Positions 30,670 to 42,992 of a stretch of 64,000 nt of DNA are shown piece by piece. The translations under genes and the position numbers were made by a program. Positions within the stretch are counted from its first letter, which is position 1. Every line of letters begins with the position of its first letter. The stretch comes from Rhypophila decipiens (taxonomy: Eukaryota > Ascomycota > Sordariomycetes > Sordariales > Naviculisporaceae): the NCBI GenBank assembly GCA_033297075.1, contig MU858188.1:1-64000 (forward strand), read 5' to 3'. The notes beneath the pieces were generated by a model. The model did no database searches, had not been told where the DNA came from, and saw only the letters and a list, made by a program, of their open reading frames with translations.

Positions 30670-32806
30670 TCAAAGACCATCCTCTGCCCCGTTCTCGCTG
30701 CTCGTGCCCGCAGACTCTCCGGCATTACCGGTAACAACTGCTTTATGTAGCTGCTCAATCATCTTTTTGAGCTCTTCTACCTCTCCCTTGAGCCTCCTAA
30801 GCTCAATGACATTCGCATCCTCCTCCAGATTACTCTTGGCCCCCATGACACGCTTGCTCCAGCCATCGGCCTCAAAATCGAGGTGGCTTGCCATCTGCTC
30901 CCACTCCTCAACTGTGTCGTCATCGCCGTCGCCACGGGCACGGTTGGCCACAATATCTTGAGCAGTCCGCACCTCGAAGTAGGCAGAGACAAGAAGGAGC
31001 GGGGAGTAGATGGTGGCCATGACGTAGTCGTTGATATGCTCGTATAGTTTCTTGTCCATCCACCACTCTAGCGGGATAGCGATCAGGAAGATCTCGATGA
31101 GGTTAAAGGGGGCGATATAGACGTTTTCATCGGGCGCCCGGACAAACATCATTGTCTTTTGAGCAAACATGGCCAGAAACTCGTCGTTTGCATTTCCGTA
31201 GATGTCCTCGTAGGCCGAGTTGTAAAGGGCAATCAGAATGTTGAGTAGAACAACCTAAGTTTCCAAGTTAGCCACGTACACTCTGAAAGACCGAGAATGC
31301 AAGGGATAAGATCATACCATGACCACAAAGGTGAAGCAGTAATATAATATCAGGCCAAAAGGATGCTGGAACTTCTCGAACCCGCTAAAGTCGGGGCTTT
31401 GCATTATTGCGTTGGCCATGCTCTGGATGATGAAGACGGTATCGCCCGCCACCTGATCATCGGCGTAATCAAGTCCAATAAACGACTGCAAAAAGCCAAT
31501 GATAATGACCGCGAGCAGCGCAAAGAAGATGATTGACTCCTTCATCATGACCTTGAGCACCACGAGCATGGCACCAAAGAAGCGAAAACTGTCCAGATAC
31601 AGCAAGAGGCGAATCCAGAACACTGGTGCGCTGACGGCGAGGAAGTTGTAGCTGAGAGTGTTGTAGTGGTGACGAAGGCCTTCGGGATCATTGTTGTGAT
31701 GGCTGAGGGCGATGAAGCGCAAGACCAGGCTTGTGGACACCATAGTGTACAGAAGGGCGTTGAGGGCAGTCCAGAAACCGAGAATATGATAGCCTGCTTT
31801 CCAAAACTTGGCAAGCTCATCGAAGATGAAGCCCAGTGTGAACACGTAGAGAAGCCCCTCGACAATGTCGATATCTCCGCCGGGATTCACCGTGTTGATG
31901 GCCGAGGTGTAGAGTGCCAAGTAGATGAATGATATGAGCATCTGGGTAGCATTCTGGTACATCGGGGTCCGCATGCGGTCTGGATCCAGATGGGCAATAT
32001 ACGACGTATTATCCCGGCCCTTGTAGTCGACAAATGTGGAAGGGTCGTTCTCGTCCTGCACTAGCCAGCCTTTCCAGAGGTAGCTGATGCACTTCTGGTA
32101 GCCCGATGATCCGATGACACGCAGGGCGTGCAAGTCGACAGCCTTCTCGATGACGTTTGTAGGAGTTGTGGGACGGCCGTCTACGATGATCGAGTATCGC
32201 TTAAGGAGGACAGAATGCAGCAGGTAGTCGTCATCGTCCTCTGATTCGATCCTGTATCCAGTAGATCGTCTTGTCAGCGAATACACAAGCGCGTGGCAGC
32301 TCTCGGGCATGAAGAAACATACAGCTGCTTCGCAATAACCTCGCATGCCAGAGCACGGAGCAGGTGCAGCTCTGCGTCCCAGAGTTCGACCAGAGCCTGG
32401 TGCTTCCACCATCGCTTGTTGACGAGGAGACAGTAAACAACACATGCGGCACGATCCTGGCCCCCGGCCTCCTTGGCAGCTTTGATAACCTTCTTCGTAA
32501 TAATCTTACTATGCGGTCGGGTGATCGAGTCCTCGGACAGCTCGCAAGGGACACATTCCTCGATCAAATGCCGAAGACGGAGCGCGACCTCGGTGACGGC
32601 CTCGGCAGGAATTGCCGAGTGTATCGCTTCCTCGTGGTATCGCGGGAGAACTTGAGAATGAAATTGGGTCAGCCAGCCGCTCTGCACCAGCAAATGTGGA
32701 AAAGTCACTCACGACGTCTGCGGGAATCATCCCACCAGCGATCACGATGGCCTTGGCTGGGGTGTTGGTCCCAGCCCAGGAGCCGTCTCCAGGCAAACCT
32801 CGCCAT
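30670..32806 (-). CDS. YVC1: Vacuolar TRP-family cation channel (YVC1/TRPY1)
   Basis: Predicted 646-residue calcium-release channel of the vacuolar membrane. Exons 32806-32713, 32650-32323, 32251-31318 and 31254-30670 join in phase. Seen: an N-terminal helical domain (PRYHEEAIHSAIPAEAV ... LRHLIEECVPCEL), the family block AVDLHALRVIGSSGYQKCISYLWKG, and about six membrane helices. Between the last two is the pore region FLQSFIGLDYADD, followed by LLNILIALYNSAYEDIYGNA after the pore and EWWMDKKLYEHIND. The tail has an acidic patch (GDGDDDTVEEWE) and a coiled coil (VIELRRLKGEVEELKKMIEQL). The start is the least certain part. Exon 1 is read in the frame beginning MARFAWRRLLGW because it splices in phase; another open frame over the same DNA does not. 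Confidence 0.88.
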
Positions 32807-33937
32807 GGCAGATAGTCTTTGGACGGGTCGGATGGTAGATGGTATTGAGGCTGGTAAAAATAAAACTTCCCTTCTATCTGATTTGCATCTGCTCCAGAGC
32901 CGACGCAACCGTGGTGGAACAAAAGTTATACCGAGGAAAGAGACGTAGCGCGGAGAAGAAGCAGAGCGAGGTTGGGCGAATATGAGCTTCCAAGCAAGGA
33001 AGGAAGAAATGTTTGTCGTAAAGTAAAGAATAAACGCAAGAAAGAGGGGATAATAATGGAGAGAAGCGAGGACTTGGCTGGGAACACAGAGCAGCGATAG
33101 CCCGGTTCACGATGGCTTTGAAGCTGGTCGTAAAGGTGTTCGGTACTTGGCAAGACCCAACCACTAGCAGCCAACCAACCAACAGGAATTGTTCCCAGTG
33201 CCCGTCATCAAGCTTGTTTGGAGTCGGGATGGACAGGCCCAGCTTGACGTATCATAAAGATGACGTCGGTCACAAGGGACCAACGGACCCGGGAGCAAGA
33301 TTCAATGCTACCATAACAGATTTCTTTGCATTACCACGCCCTGTTTGTTAGGGCATCACGTCGGTATTGCTGCTCCCAGACAGGGATCATGGTCAAAACG
33401 GGCCAGTGCCAAGGAGGCCTGGGCCGCTCCATCTCCACAGTCCGATCGATCATCCGAGAGAAGGAAGTCGGGACTGACACATGGCGGACCAGCAGTTCAC
33501 CAGCAAAGAATAAATATATTTAGGACTGAGGGAAAACAACTATTATTACGGCTACTAAACTATCGAGATACATACATCTCCCTGTGGCCCCAAAACTGAT
33601 CGAACTTCCCTGCAGGTACAATAATCAGCCCATTGCTCGTGCAGTGAACACAACGAATGGGAGCGTCATAGACGGTCAGAAAGAAAAGTGCCACACCCAG
33701 ACGAAATACCAGGAAGCAAATGGATATTCGCTGAGCTGTCCGCAATATCAAGTACCCCGAGCTCCTGATCCGCCAAAAAAATACCGCTGCCATGATAAGT
33801 GAGATCAAGGGAAAGTTACGCTCTAATGATCGTACGCTGTTGTCCAAGTAAATCCCAAACCGACGGGATGTCAAGAAAGGGAAGGGCAAGCCTATCTCCA
33901 CCTTGAACACGCAGATTGGCAGGAGGCGGAGAACTAC
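32807..33937. other. YVC1 promoter region / AAA gene 3' region
   Basis: 1.1 kb with no recognisable gene; open frames are short and lack protein character. It holds the 5' region of YVC1 and 3' untranslated region of the AAA ATPase, which lies upstream on the same strand. Confidence 0.45.
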
Positions 33938-36900
33938 TTAAAAGTAGCTCCTCATAGCCTCCTGGTACCCGGTGCCTCCCTTAAGGTCTCGCTCAAAATT
34001 GATCTGGACGTCCAGAACCTGTTTGATGTGGCTCATGGCCAGCGGTTCACGCTTATTGACCGCCAAGGCCTGCGCGGTGCGTACCGTGTTCTTGATCTGC
34101 CGTCCGTTGAGGTCATGACGGGCAAGCGTGTTCAAGTCTTCATCGGTGAATGGCATGGTTTTGATCTTCTCGAGCACACGGACGCGCTCGATAAAGATCT
34201 TGAAGATTGCCTTTTTGGCACGTTGGTCGAGACTATCATAGCGAAGCGCAATGTGTATACGCGACTGGAAGGCATCGTCAAAGGTCTGTGCAGATATATG
34301 GTTAGTATCAAAAGCAGCGGGGGACTCGGCGGTGGTAAGAACTCACCTCAACTCGGTTGGTGGTCAAGAACAGGATACCCTGGAAGTACTCAAGCTGGCG
34401 AAGAAAGATGCTCACGAGTGCATTGCGGTGGATATCATGCATGTTGCGCTTCTCCAAGAAGACATCAGCCTCATCCAGCAGTAGGATTGCGCCCCAGGCG
34501 TGACATATGTCCAAGATCTTCTGAAGCTCGCTCTCGAGATATCGGGAATCAGTGCCGAGCTCACCAGCCGACACCATGTAAAGGGGGCACTTGAGAAGTT
34601 CCGAGATTCCCTCGGCCGTCAGCGTCTTTCCCGTGCCCGGAGGCCCGTGGAGGACAGCGACCAACCCCTTGCCCTTGCCCTGGATCACGTCGTCAATGCT
34701 TTCTGCTGCATGGTATTTGTGGGATTCGACCAGAGCCTTGACGATATCCTTTGTCTTGGGCTCAAGCACCAACGACTCGTAGGCAGTCTCGTTCCATTGG
34801 ATCTCCTTGACACCAGACACGGTGAACTCGAGCCACAGCTTCTCGGCGAAGGCAAAGCCGAGAACGACAGGAGAGGCGATCAGGTACTCCTCGTCGCTGA
34901 ACTCGGGCGGTTTCTTTTCTTCTTCATCCTCGGGAGGAGTCGAGTCCCCGCTCTCCTCTGCGGCCTTCTCGTCCTTGCTGGTGACCTTGTCGAGCTTTTC
35001 CTTGCTTGTTTCCTCATTGTCCATCTTGGGCATGCGGACATGGGTCACGTTTCCCTTGTCGTCCTGTATCACCTTGGTGACATACTTGACCTTTTCGTCG
35101 TCGGCCTCCAGGCCTGGGTCATCTCCGATATCTGACTGCGACCCACAGCAGCCAGATTCATCATCCGAGTCCTCATCGTCGGAAATGACATCGTGGTCCT
35201 TTGGGCGGACCAGAGAGATGGGGTAGTTGGGATTGATCCGCCGATGAATGCTGGGGTCGATCATGATGCGCCCGTTGATGTTGACCTTGATGACCGACTT
35301 CTTCTTCTTGTAGTAGGCCATGCCTTGGTGGCTCTTGTAATGCACGCCACTGAGCGCGACAAACTTCTTGCCGCGCTCAATCAAGTCCTTCCGCAGCTGC
35401 GTCTTGCTCTTGTGGTAGGCGAGAGGATAACAGTTCAAGCTGGTGATTTTGCGAGCGCCCCTGAAATCACCAATCTCCTCTGCCATGCTCCCAAAGCCGA
35501 ACTGTTTTCCGTCATACTCAAAGTACTGGACGCCCGAGACGTTAGTAAAGGGACAAGAACCCACGGTGCTATTCGACCAGGATATCGTACCTTGCCCTCG
35601 ATGTAATAGTACTCTCCCTTCATGATGCTGTAATGCTTCTCTGCCATTTCGACCTTGAAAACACGGGGCTCGTCGTGTGAGCCATAAGTCGACGTATAGG
35701 CTAGCGTATTAGGCTTCCACAGAGCCCAGAGAAGGTCAAATGTGATCAGGCCATTTTCCAACATGGGATAGAGACTACAGAACTCGTTAGAAGGGCTCGG
35801 GTGAGCATACGGGACCATAACAACGAACCTCTTCTTAGTGTCGGCATAATCCTTGTCAATGTACTTGACCAGAACCTTGAGGTGTTGACGTTTGGAGTCG
35901 ATGCGCTTCTGCTGCTTCTTACGCTCGTGCTTATCGCCTCGGGGTGGCTTCGTCTTCTTGAGCTCCTTCAAGTGTTTCCTCAGGTCTTCGAGGTAGCTGC
36001 AGAACTGGTCAGAGCGGTGTTGCGTGATTGTGATGGCGACAAAAACTTACAGAAACAGCATATTAGGGTCGAGCTTTGGTGTCTCCTCGACAAGACTCAC
36101 GCCCTTTATATTGCCCATGACATCTTGAAGACATTCACGAAGGAGTTTGCTCTTGATGTCGATGATGGTGGCCTTGAACTTGCCTTCCCAGTCGAAAGTC
36201 CTCCTGACGTGAAAAAGAAACTCGTCATACTGGGCGTCGACTTTCCCCTCTGCTGTGTCCTGCAGCTTGTAGTTGTGAATCGTGTTGTCCCAGACCTGAT
36301 CGACCCGCTTGTAGTCGAGCTTGGAGGCTTTGGCCTTCTTCTGTTTGTCCTTCTGTGCCTGCCTGCCATCCAGCCAGGTTTGCGGGTCTATGTTTCCCAG
36401 AGCCAGATTCCTACCTCCCGCCTGAGCACCGCCTCGCCGAGCCCTAGATCCAGGCGGAGCAACAGCATTCAGACGTGTCCCGGTGTCGTACAGCGCTTGC
36501 GTGTTCCCCCCCATGTTTCCATACTGATATGCGTAAGGCATGGACTGATAGTTATTCTGGTTTTGTTGCTGGAGCTGCTGGAGCTGCATCAAGGCGATGC
36601 GTCCGGCAATGTCTTGCTGCTGGGTCCGTTGGTCATCATCGTCATCTCCCGAGTTGTTGTCGGCTTCCGAGTCAGAGGAGGACGAATCCGAGTCGGACTC
36701 GGACGCTGGTTCCGTCTTGGACTTGGTTGGCTTCTTTGACTTCTTGGCCCGGGTTTTCTTCTTGGATTTTTGGATATCCTGGCGCTTTCTAGTCACGCGC
36801 TTCTTCTTGGTATCCTCAGATTCAGACTGGGTGTCTTCGGAGTCGGAGGACGACGAGTTCTCGGCCTCATCATTGCTAGCCGATTCCGACGAAGAGCTTG

Positions 36901-37129
36901 TGCCAGGGGATTGCTTCTTGGACTTCTTTTGTTTTGTCTTAGCATGCCGTTTCCCACATTTTTCCTTTGTGGCTTTCTTGCTGCCTTCGTTTCCAGCGGT
37001 CGATTTGGGGTCACCGCCTTCGGGGGACTTTGTACCGGTCTCGGCGGGGGGCTTGGGCTCCTCGGTCTTGGCGGGAGTCGGCGGGACCCCTTCGCGGACG
37101 TCGACCGTTGTTTTTTCTGCGGGCTCCAT
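33938..37129 (-). CDS. AAA-type ATPase with long disordered N-terminus
   Basis: Predicted 985-residue AAA+ ATPase of the fungal family with an upstream DUF7025-like domain. Five exons: 37129-36051, 35996-35829, 35774-35591, 35525-34347 and 34285-33938. Residues 1-270 are low-complexity Ser/Asp/Glu/Lys-rich and a Gln/Asn-rich patch follows. The middle carries the domain typical of this family (LENGLITFDLLWALWKPNT ... GARKITSLNCYPLAYH ... ERGKKFVAL). The ATPase module has Walker A GPPGTGKT, Walker B ILLLDEADVF, sensor LFLTTNR, the arginine-finger segment FQSRIHIAL and sensor 2 GRQIKNTVRTAQALA. Two of the four introns are exactly 54 nt; the second is a multiple of three without a stop, so it can be mistaken for coding sequence. 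Substrate and location unknown. Confidence 0.85.
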
Positions 37130-40100
37130 CTCGGAAAACAGACCACTGTGCAGCCACGGGCGATTTCTTATTCAAATCAGCGAAGAGAACGGAGCAAAAA
37201 TCTTTTTTGACTGGCAAAGAAGCGTCTCCCGAGCTCCTGGTTTTGTACCGTCTGGTGCAAAGGTGGGGAAGCTGTTGAGGGACAAGCTACTAAGCGCGAC
37301 AGCAATGGATTTGGCTGATTGTATGACGAGGAAGAAGGCTTCGCAACGTGGACGAGCCTGTACGGGAGAGGGCAGGATGCAGACAGTGTGTAGGTACAGT
37401 GCCTACAGACCTAGGCAACCGGGGTCAGCAGGTGTGAGTGATGCGATGAGTGCAAGAGGGCCAATTGGGACAGTCAGTTTGGCGCAAGAATGTTGCAAAT
37501 TGACGGTGCGACCAGATAAATGGGGACCAAATATGTCTTGTTGCAAAAGCTAAAACGATGAGATGCTGTGTCGTCGTTATCGTACTCGTACGTTGGTTGT
37601 GTTGTGGGAAATCGCCTCTTCGGTCCAATATCATGTCAAACGATCCATCAGCCACCGCGATGGCCAAGATGGACGAAGCTCAGATGATCTTGGACGTGGA
37701 AGTTTATAGCACACCTATGGTATTCACGTACAAGCGGGAAGGTGATTAAGAGGGGAGAAGCCGCGAGCAAGGAACCAGAAAGGCTCAAAGCACTTACCGC
37801 GATGGGAGTTGAGAGTCTGTGATCTGCTGCGCAAACTCGGCGCACACTGCTGCAGTGTTTCCCAACCGGGTTGCCACCTCACTGGTAGTCTCGAATGCAA
37901 GATGAGTTGTTTCGACAGCCAAAAAGTCTGCACGAGTCGGTGAGTGAGAGGGAAAGAAAAGAAGGCGAGTGAAGCTTCTCCTCGACGGATTTTATGTCGG
38001 CGACTGAGCGAGAGCCAGAGGGCTGGCGTTGAGGAACGGCAATGACTGGCCAGGGTGAGACTGGCAGCTCTGTGCAGGAGACAGGGGGCGAGAGACAGGG
38101 TTCCAGGACTTGGGGACAGGGATTATTTGCTTGGGAGGGGATTGTGTTGAGGGTCAAGACGAAAGAGTGTGCGCCCGAACCCTTCTTGTCGGTGAGTGGA
38201 TGGATCGCTGGTTCTGATGGAATTGGGGGAATTGAAATCTTGATTGGGTGTCGAGCTTTCGCACGGGGCTGTCAACCCGTTGTTCTGCTCTGGCCGACAA
38301 AAGAGAAGCTGCGGCTTCTCTCGAGTGGTCAGAATGAGATATCTAGTTGACTCTATTCACACTTTGATGTGATGGCAGACGTAAGTTTGCTGTTTCAAGT
38401 AAATATCAGATGCACCCGTCATTTGTGGTATGTGAAAGTGCATGTCAAAGACGGGGGCACGAAAAAGAAGATACGAACAGAAAGCGTAACATCTGTACTG
38501 TACATACAATCAGTCAGATGACAGTGAACCAGGAGGACTTCAGTATTCATGCCTTCTTTTGACGTGACTGCACGTTGTTGCTGTACAGCCTCACTTTCCC
38601 ACATTGAGTGGAGCGACAAACAATATATTGGTGCTAACAAGGCAGGGCAGGCAGCTGCAAGCCGTGGAAGCAAAGAAAGATGGTGAGTGCGTGCCTGGTC
38701 CTGTGCGCAACCAGTCTCCATGCAAAATTGTTCTTATTAGAATGCTGCAATCCGAACGAGATCCCATTTTGAAGACATGACCGCTGCCATGTGATATAGG
38801 CTAGGCTTGACCGGGTGTCCAGCCTGGAGCTGCCAGGTGGAGCACCCCAAGGCTACTGGAGGCACCCCACTTGGACAGTGCTCCAGTGATTGTAAGGCGA
38901 GCCGCTAAAATGAATGTGGGGGAAGCGCGAGACCGCCAGCAAAGGAACATCCATGTAATTCGACTGTACGAACTCATTGTTAGGTACGGAGTAGGCAGGA
39001 CTAAGCTCCTCCGCTCCTGTTAGTGATCCTGGTGGAGAGCAGCGACTGGATGACGGTCTTTGCACAACCGAGACCGAGCAGACTGCATGTCTCACGGTTA
39101 GTTGCCTTACAGTGTGAGGAATTCACATACTGTACGGAGTTCGAGTTACCGGATGCACCTGAGTTGACGATGACCTGAACCCCAAGGCCCGAGTCTGGGC
39201 CGGCCCCTCACCAAGTCCCAACTCGGTCATTTTCTGTAAATCCTGTCCACCACACCAGCATGTATTCCTTGGGCAGTCGCCGAGGTTTCCAGGCACCAAT
39301 GTCGTCGTTGGTGAATGAGCCGCTTCTCTCACTTTTAGAGTGGCGAGCTTTCCAAGCATCACCAGGCACGGTAGGCAACCAACCACCTAACCTGCTCGGA
39401 AAGGTTGACACTGATGTAGTCAGCCATACAGTGAGCCACACAGTTTGATAAAGTAATGAAGAACCTCGTGTGCTGCTGAAGCTGTGAATTTTAGTCTTTG
39501 CGCCACTATGATTATGTATGTCTAAGTCAGAGTAACATAGTGAGAACTGCTCCGGGAGCCCCTTACCAGAGCCGCAACGCGCGAGCTGGGAGCGGCTTTC
39601 GATTTTTGTCCTGGGTACATGTAGGTACCACAAAAGCCACAACAAACGGTGGAGTGAATGTACGTACAGGACCCGTACTGCGCCTTCAGCCACTGTTCCG
39701 CATTGTTGGGTCGTAAGGCAGGCTGGGAAACATAAAGGACTGGTCTTAGAGGAGCCACAAGTCGTCATGTGCTCCAATAAGTCCAATGGCCGCGTTCCGA
39801 TATCAATCCTCCCACCAGTCTGCTTTGCCATGTTCTACCTCGAGGAGCATTTGTCATGTTATCCGGAAGAGCCCGCCCGATCACAGAAAAGTCTGAGATG
39901 GAGTTTCTCGTGGAACGAAGACAGGTCGAACCTGGAGCTATCCGTAGCTTTCACCACAAAATATTGATATGATATTCTGGACCCAGGGTTCCTAAAAATA
40001 CAAGTAAATGTAAGCCAAGGGCACCGAAAAACCTAGCAAAGTAAAGCAATTGGCAAAGTCGTCTTCGTTCAAGTAATGATTCTTACGTGTAATAACCTTA

Positions 40101-40495
40101 ACCCTGTTATCCGCTGCGTACACTGTTCGGATAGTGAGTCGACCTGGCACTGGCGCTAAGAATTTAGGTTACCGGTAAACAACGGGTCCTCCCGCTGATC
40201 CGCACAACGGCAACAACCCGCGAAAGCAATTGTGGACAACACCTCGTGGGCTTTTTGCTCAAAACCAAAGAAAAGCGTCACTCTTGCCCTCTTGGAACGG
40301 CAAATCTCTTCAACTGTTTTGATTGATGCTGCCATCAATTGTCTCCTTCTCTTTTCTTTTTTGCAGCTTCTTTGGGTCCAAGTTCAACTAGAACTAGGTC
40401 TGGTCTCATTTTCAACTTCGGAGCAAGACGGCGCTTCACAAGCATTTGTCATCTCGAATGCTGCACGACCAGCGTAAAGATGCCGAAGCACTGTA
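37130..40495. other. 3.4-kb divergent intergenic region with one possible unrecognised exon
   Basis: No established gene. On the minus strand, 37927-37798 has an acceptor-like GTGCAG, 42 open codons of protein-like composition (FLAVETTHLAFETTSEVATR ...) and a strong donor GTAAGTG. A possible following exon starts at 37714. No upstream ATG was found in phase, so I do not call it a gene. A 207-codon minus-strand frame at 39208-39831 looks random. TACGGAGTA-type words occur near 38987 and 39133. Confidence 0.4.
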
Positions 40496-41941
40496 ATGGC
40501 AACACAAAAGAGGAAAGCGCCAGCGGATGAACACTGCGTTGATGAAGCCACCACCAAGAAAGATGAATATTATCGTTATCTCTACGGGTCGGAACCTGAC
40601 TTTCGGGCACTTGCTAGAAAAGACCCCGAGTTTGCACATTTGTAAGTCCCCTTTCAGTTTCACATCCCCGAGGCTCCGAGTTTCGAGCTGACCCTATCGA
40701 CAAGTCTTCAGAAAGATGGAAGGCTAGACTTCACTGACCCAGCTGCCATCATGCAGCTGACGAGGACATTGCTAAAGCAAGACTTTGGCTTACAAATCGA
40801 GCTACCAGATGACAGACTATGTCCTCCTGTCCCAAATCGACACAACTACATCCTCTGGCTGAAGACGTTGCTGGACACGAGCTCCTATAGGGAGCCAGGG
40901 GGAAAGCTCTGCGGCCTCGACATCGGCACTGGAGCCAGCTGTATCTACCCACTTCTCGGAACGGCCCAGAGGCCATGGTGCTTTATTGCAACAGACATTG
41001 ACGAGAAAAGTCTCGGATGTGCCAGGAAGAATGTGGGTCTGAATGGGCTTGAGGAGCGCATTCAAGTCGTCGAGCGCAAGGCTACCGATACCCTCATCCC
41101 TCTCGATGACCTTGGTATACAGTCAATAGACTTTACCATGATGAACCCTCCCTTCTACGCCTCTGACCAGGAGATGCTCGCGCTGGCGGAAAAAAAAGAT
41201 CGCCCACCCCATTCCACGTGCACAGGGGCGCCAGTCGAGATGGTTTGTGACGGTGGTGAGGTTGCCCATGTCGGTCGCATGCTCCAGGAATCGCTTACCC
41301 TTCGGAACCGTGTGCAATGGTATACAGCAATGGTTGGCAAAGCTTCGAGTCTTGAGCTGCTTGTCGAGGAGCTTCGAAAGAATGGAATAGACAATTACGC
41401 TGTTTCGGAGTTGGTCCAGGGGACGAAGACGAGGCGATGGACACTGGGCTGGAGTTTCGGACCGATGCGACCCGTCGAGGCTGCCGCCAGAGGGATCAAG
41501 ACGGACTGGATCAAGGGTCTCCCGCCAATCACCAGAGTCAACTTGCTACGCCTGCTCGATGTGGGTGACATCCCTTCAGTGACCAAGCGAATAAATGAAG
41601 TAATCGGCTCATTAGAACTGCAGTCGTGGGTTTGGGAGCCGCAATCTCTGAAAGGGATTGGAAGGGCGAGAGAGAACGTATGGGGTAGAGCTTGGAGGAG
41701 AAGGAAGCAGCGGGAGATGGCGGGAGGCCAGAATCAAGTCGACGCGAGTCCTACTCCTACAAACGCTGACGACTGCAAGCTAGGATTCTCAGTACTACTT
41801 GAACTGGGCACCAAGGAAACCTCTGTTACTCTTCGTTGGCTGGAAGGCCATGACCAGGCCTTATTTGAGAGCTTGGGTGGTTTTCTGCGAGGCAAACTCC
41901 AAAATCATCAAGCCGATGTTAAGCCAGGTTTGGACCGGTGA
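40496..41941 (+). CDS. METTL16-like RNA N6-adenosine methyltransferase (DUF890)
   Basis: Predicted 460-residue SAM-dependent enzyme that methylates adenosine in U6 snRNA (the role shown for METTL16 and its fission-yeast homologue Mtl16); nuclear. Exon 1 40496-40641 begins MATQKRKAPADEHC; a 63-nt intron follows, then exon 2 40705-41941. Seen: DYFRALARKDPEFAHF-type N-terminus and LDFTDPAAIMQLTRTLLKQDFGL, the family hallmark. Also seen are VPNRHNYILWLKTLL, SAM motif I LDIGTGASCIYPLLG (about residues 120-134), and the catalytic NPPF tetrad in FTMMNPPFYASD (about 196-199). Further on are EMVCDGGEVAHVGRML and the K-rich WRRRKQREMA stretch. The frame across the intron requires the acceptor at 40703-40704. 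No vertebrate-type C-terminal VCR domain is evident. Confidence 0.9.
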
Positions 41942-42376
41942 AGACCACGCAATGAGGGGAAGAGCCAACAGAATCCACAGGCTACATGCTTTATATAGCT
42001 ATACCTCCCTCTTAAGTCGGGCTCTTTTCCAAGCTCGTTGGTATCTTGGCCTAGGCTCCTGGCGCAAGTTTTGGTGAGACAAGGAGAGTTTGTGTAACAT
42101 ACATGATGATCAGTCATTCTCGCAGTATTATCTTCAGCTATATCTCTCCAGGGAATTTATCAAAATATGAATAAATCTTTTTAGTCTGTGCTCTTGTTTA
42201 TATTAAGCTGGTGATTCGCCAAAAAGTTTCCCACGGTCGCGTGGTTGGAAAACTGGAGCCGCGAGGGTTATCCTCGACGTTAGGATATCATATGTATAGT
42301 TTTCTGCCCTTAGAAGAAAAATAACAGCACTTGTCTTTCCCTCAGACTCTACTTGTCAAACCCAGTCTATCACATA

Positions 42377-42461
42377 CCTGTTGGTCTGTGCGTTCGCATG
42401 ACCAACTCTCTTCCACAGAGTTGGGCGCTAAATTGCCGGACAGGACCAAAACTGCCGGACA
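42377..42461 (+). repeat. Left terminal inverted repeat of the MITE
   Basis: 85 bp; three mismatches to the right repeat at 42908-42992, one of them in the loop of the internal hairpin. It ends with CCGGACA, the word also repeated 13 bp earlier as CCGGACAGGACC. Confidence 0.85.
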
Positions 42462-42907
42462 GTAGTGCTAACTATGTACTACCATACAAAATCTTAACAA
42501 ATCTTTACGGACATTTGGTCTCTTTTTGTCTTACTCTACAACTACGTATCCAAACTTGACCAAAACTGACATTTACGTCCATTCTAGCCAAGGCAATCCC
42601 CTCGTCAAATTGCATCAAATTCTACCAAGAATTGGCCATCTTGTTGTGGAAGAGTTATTTTGTACTGCGAAGGCTCAAAATCTGACCACGACTTACACTA
42701 GCTTAACTTGTAGTCAAGAAACCACTTTTCTACCACAATAAGGCCAATTCTTGGTAAAATTTGCTGCAATCTAGTTCATTGTAAAGCGAATGAGTCGCTC
42801 TTCAATTAGTATACTGTCTGTTTTGTCAATAAGTGTAGAACTATTGAGAAAGACAGAGTTGAAATACTTGCTCTAGGGTTATGTATGGCGAGCCTATAGC
42901 TAACCCT

Positions 42908-42992
42908 TGTCCGGCGATTTTGGTCCTGTCCGGCAATTTAGCGCCCAACTCTCTGGAAGAGAGTTGGTCATGCGAACGCACAGACCAACAGG
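42908..42992 (-). repeat. Right terminal inverted repeat of the MITE
   Basis: 85 bp reverse complement of 42377-42461; followed by the TA duplication at 42993-42994. Confidence 0.85.

Larger units (their letters stand above)
42377..42992. mobile_element. Tc1/mariner-like MITE, 616 bp, 85-bp terminal inverted repeats, TA target duplication
   Basis: The left end (42377-42461) and the right end (42908-42992) are reverse complements over 85 bp with three mismatches. Both start CCTGTTGGTCTGTGCGTTCG. TA lies directly outside each end (42375-42376 and 42993-42994). Inside each repeat is a small hairpin CCAACTCTCT/AGAGAGTTGG. A second nested inverted repeat (CCAAGAATTGGCC near 42628 and its complement near 42743) lies in the centre. 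No transposase frame, so the element is non-autonomous. Near-identical ends suggest a recent insertion not heavily degraded by RIP. Confidence 0.85.

Noticed and set aside
35801..36739. 312-codon plus-strand frame with Leu/Val-rich stretches
   Set aside because: Antisense of AAA ATPase exons 1 and 2, which contain recognised family motifs on the minus strand.
36597..37553. 318-codon plus-strand frame rich in Ser, Asp, Glu and Leu
   Set aside because: Antisense of the low-complexity N-terminus of the AAA ATPase; produced by Ser/Asp/Glu/Lys codon bias, not a gene.
39208..39831. 207-codon minus-strand frame
   Set aside because: Longest frame in the 37-40 kb gap, but residue composition is random-like, no hydrophobic periodicity or motif, and no splice or promoter support.
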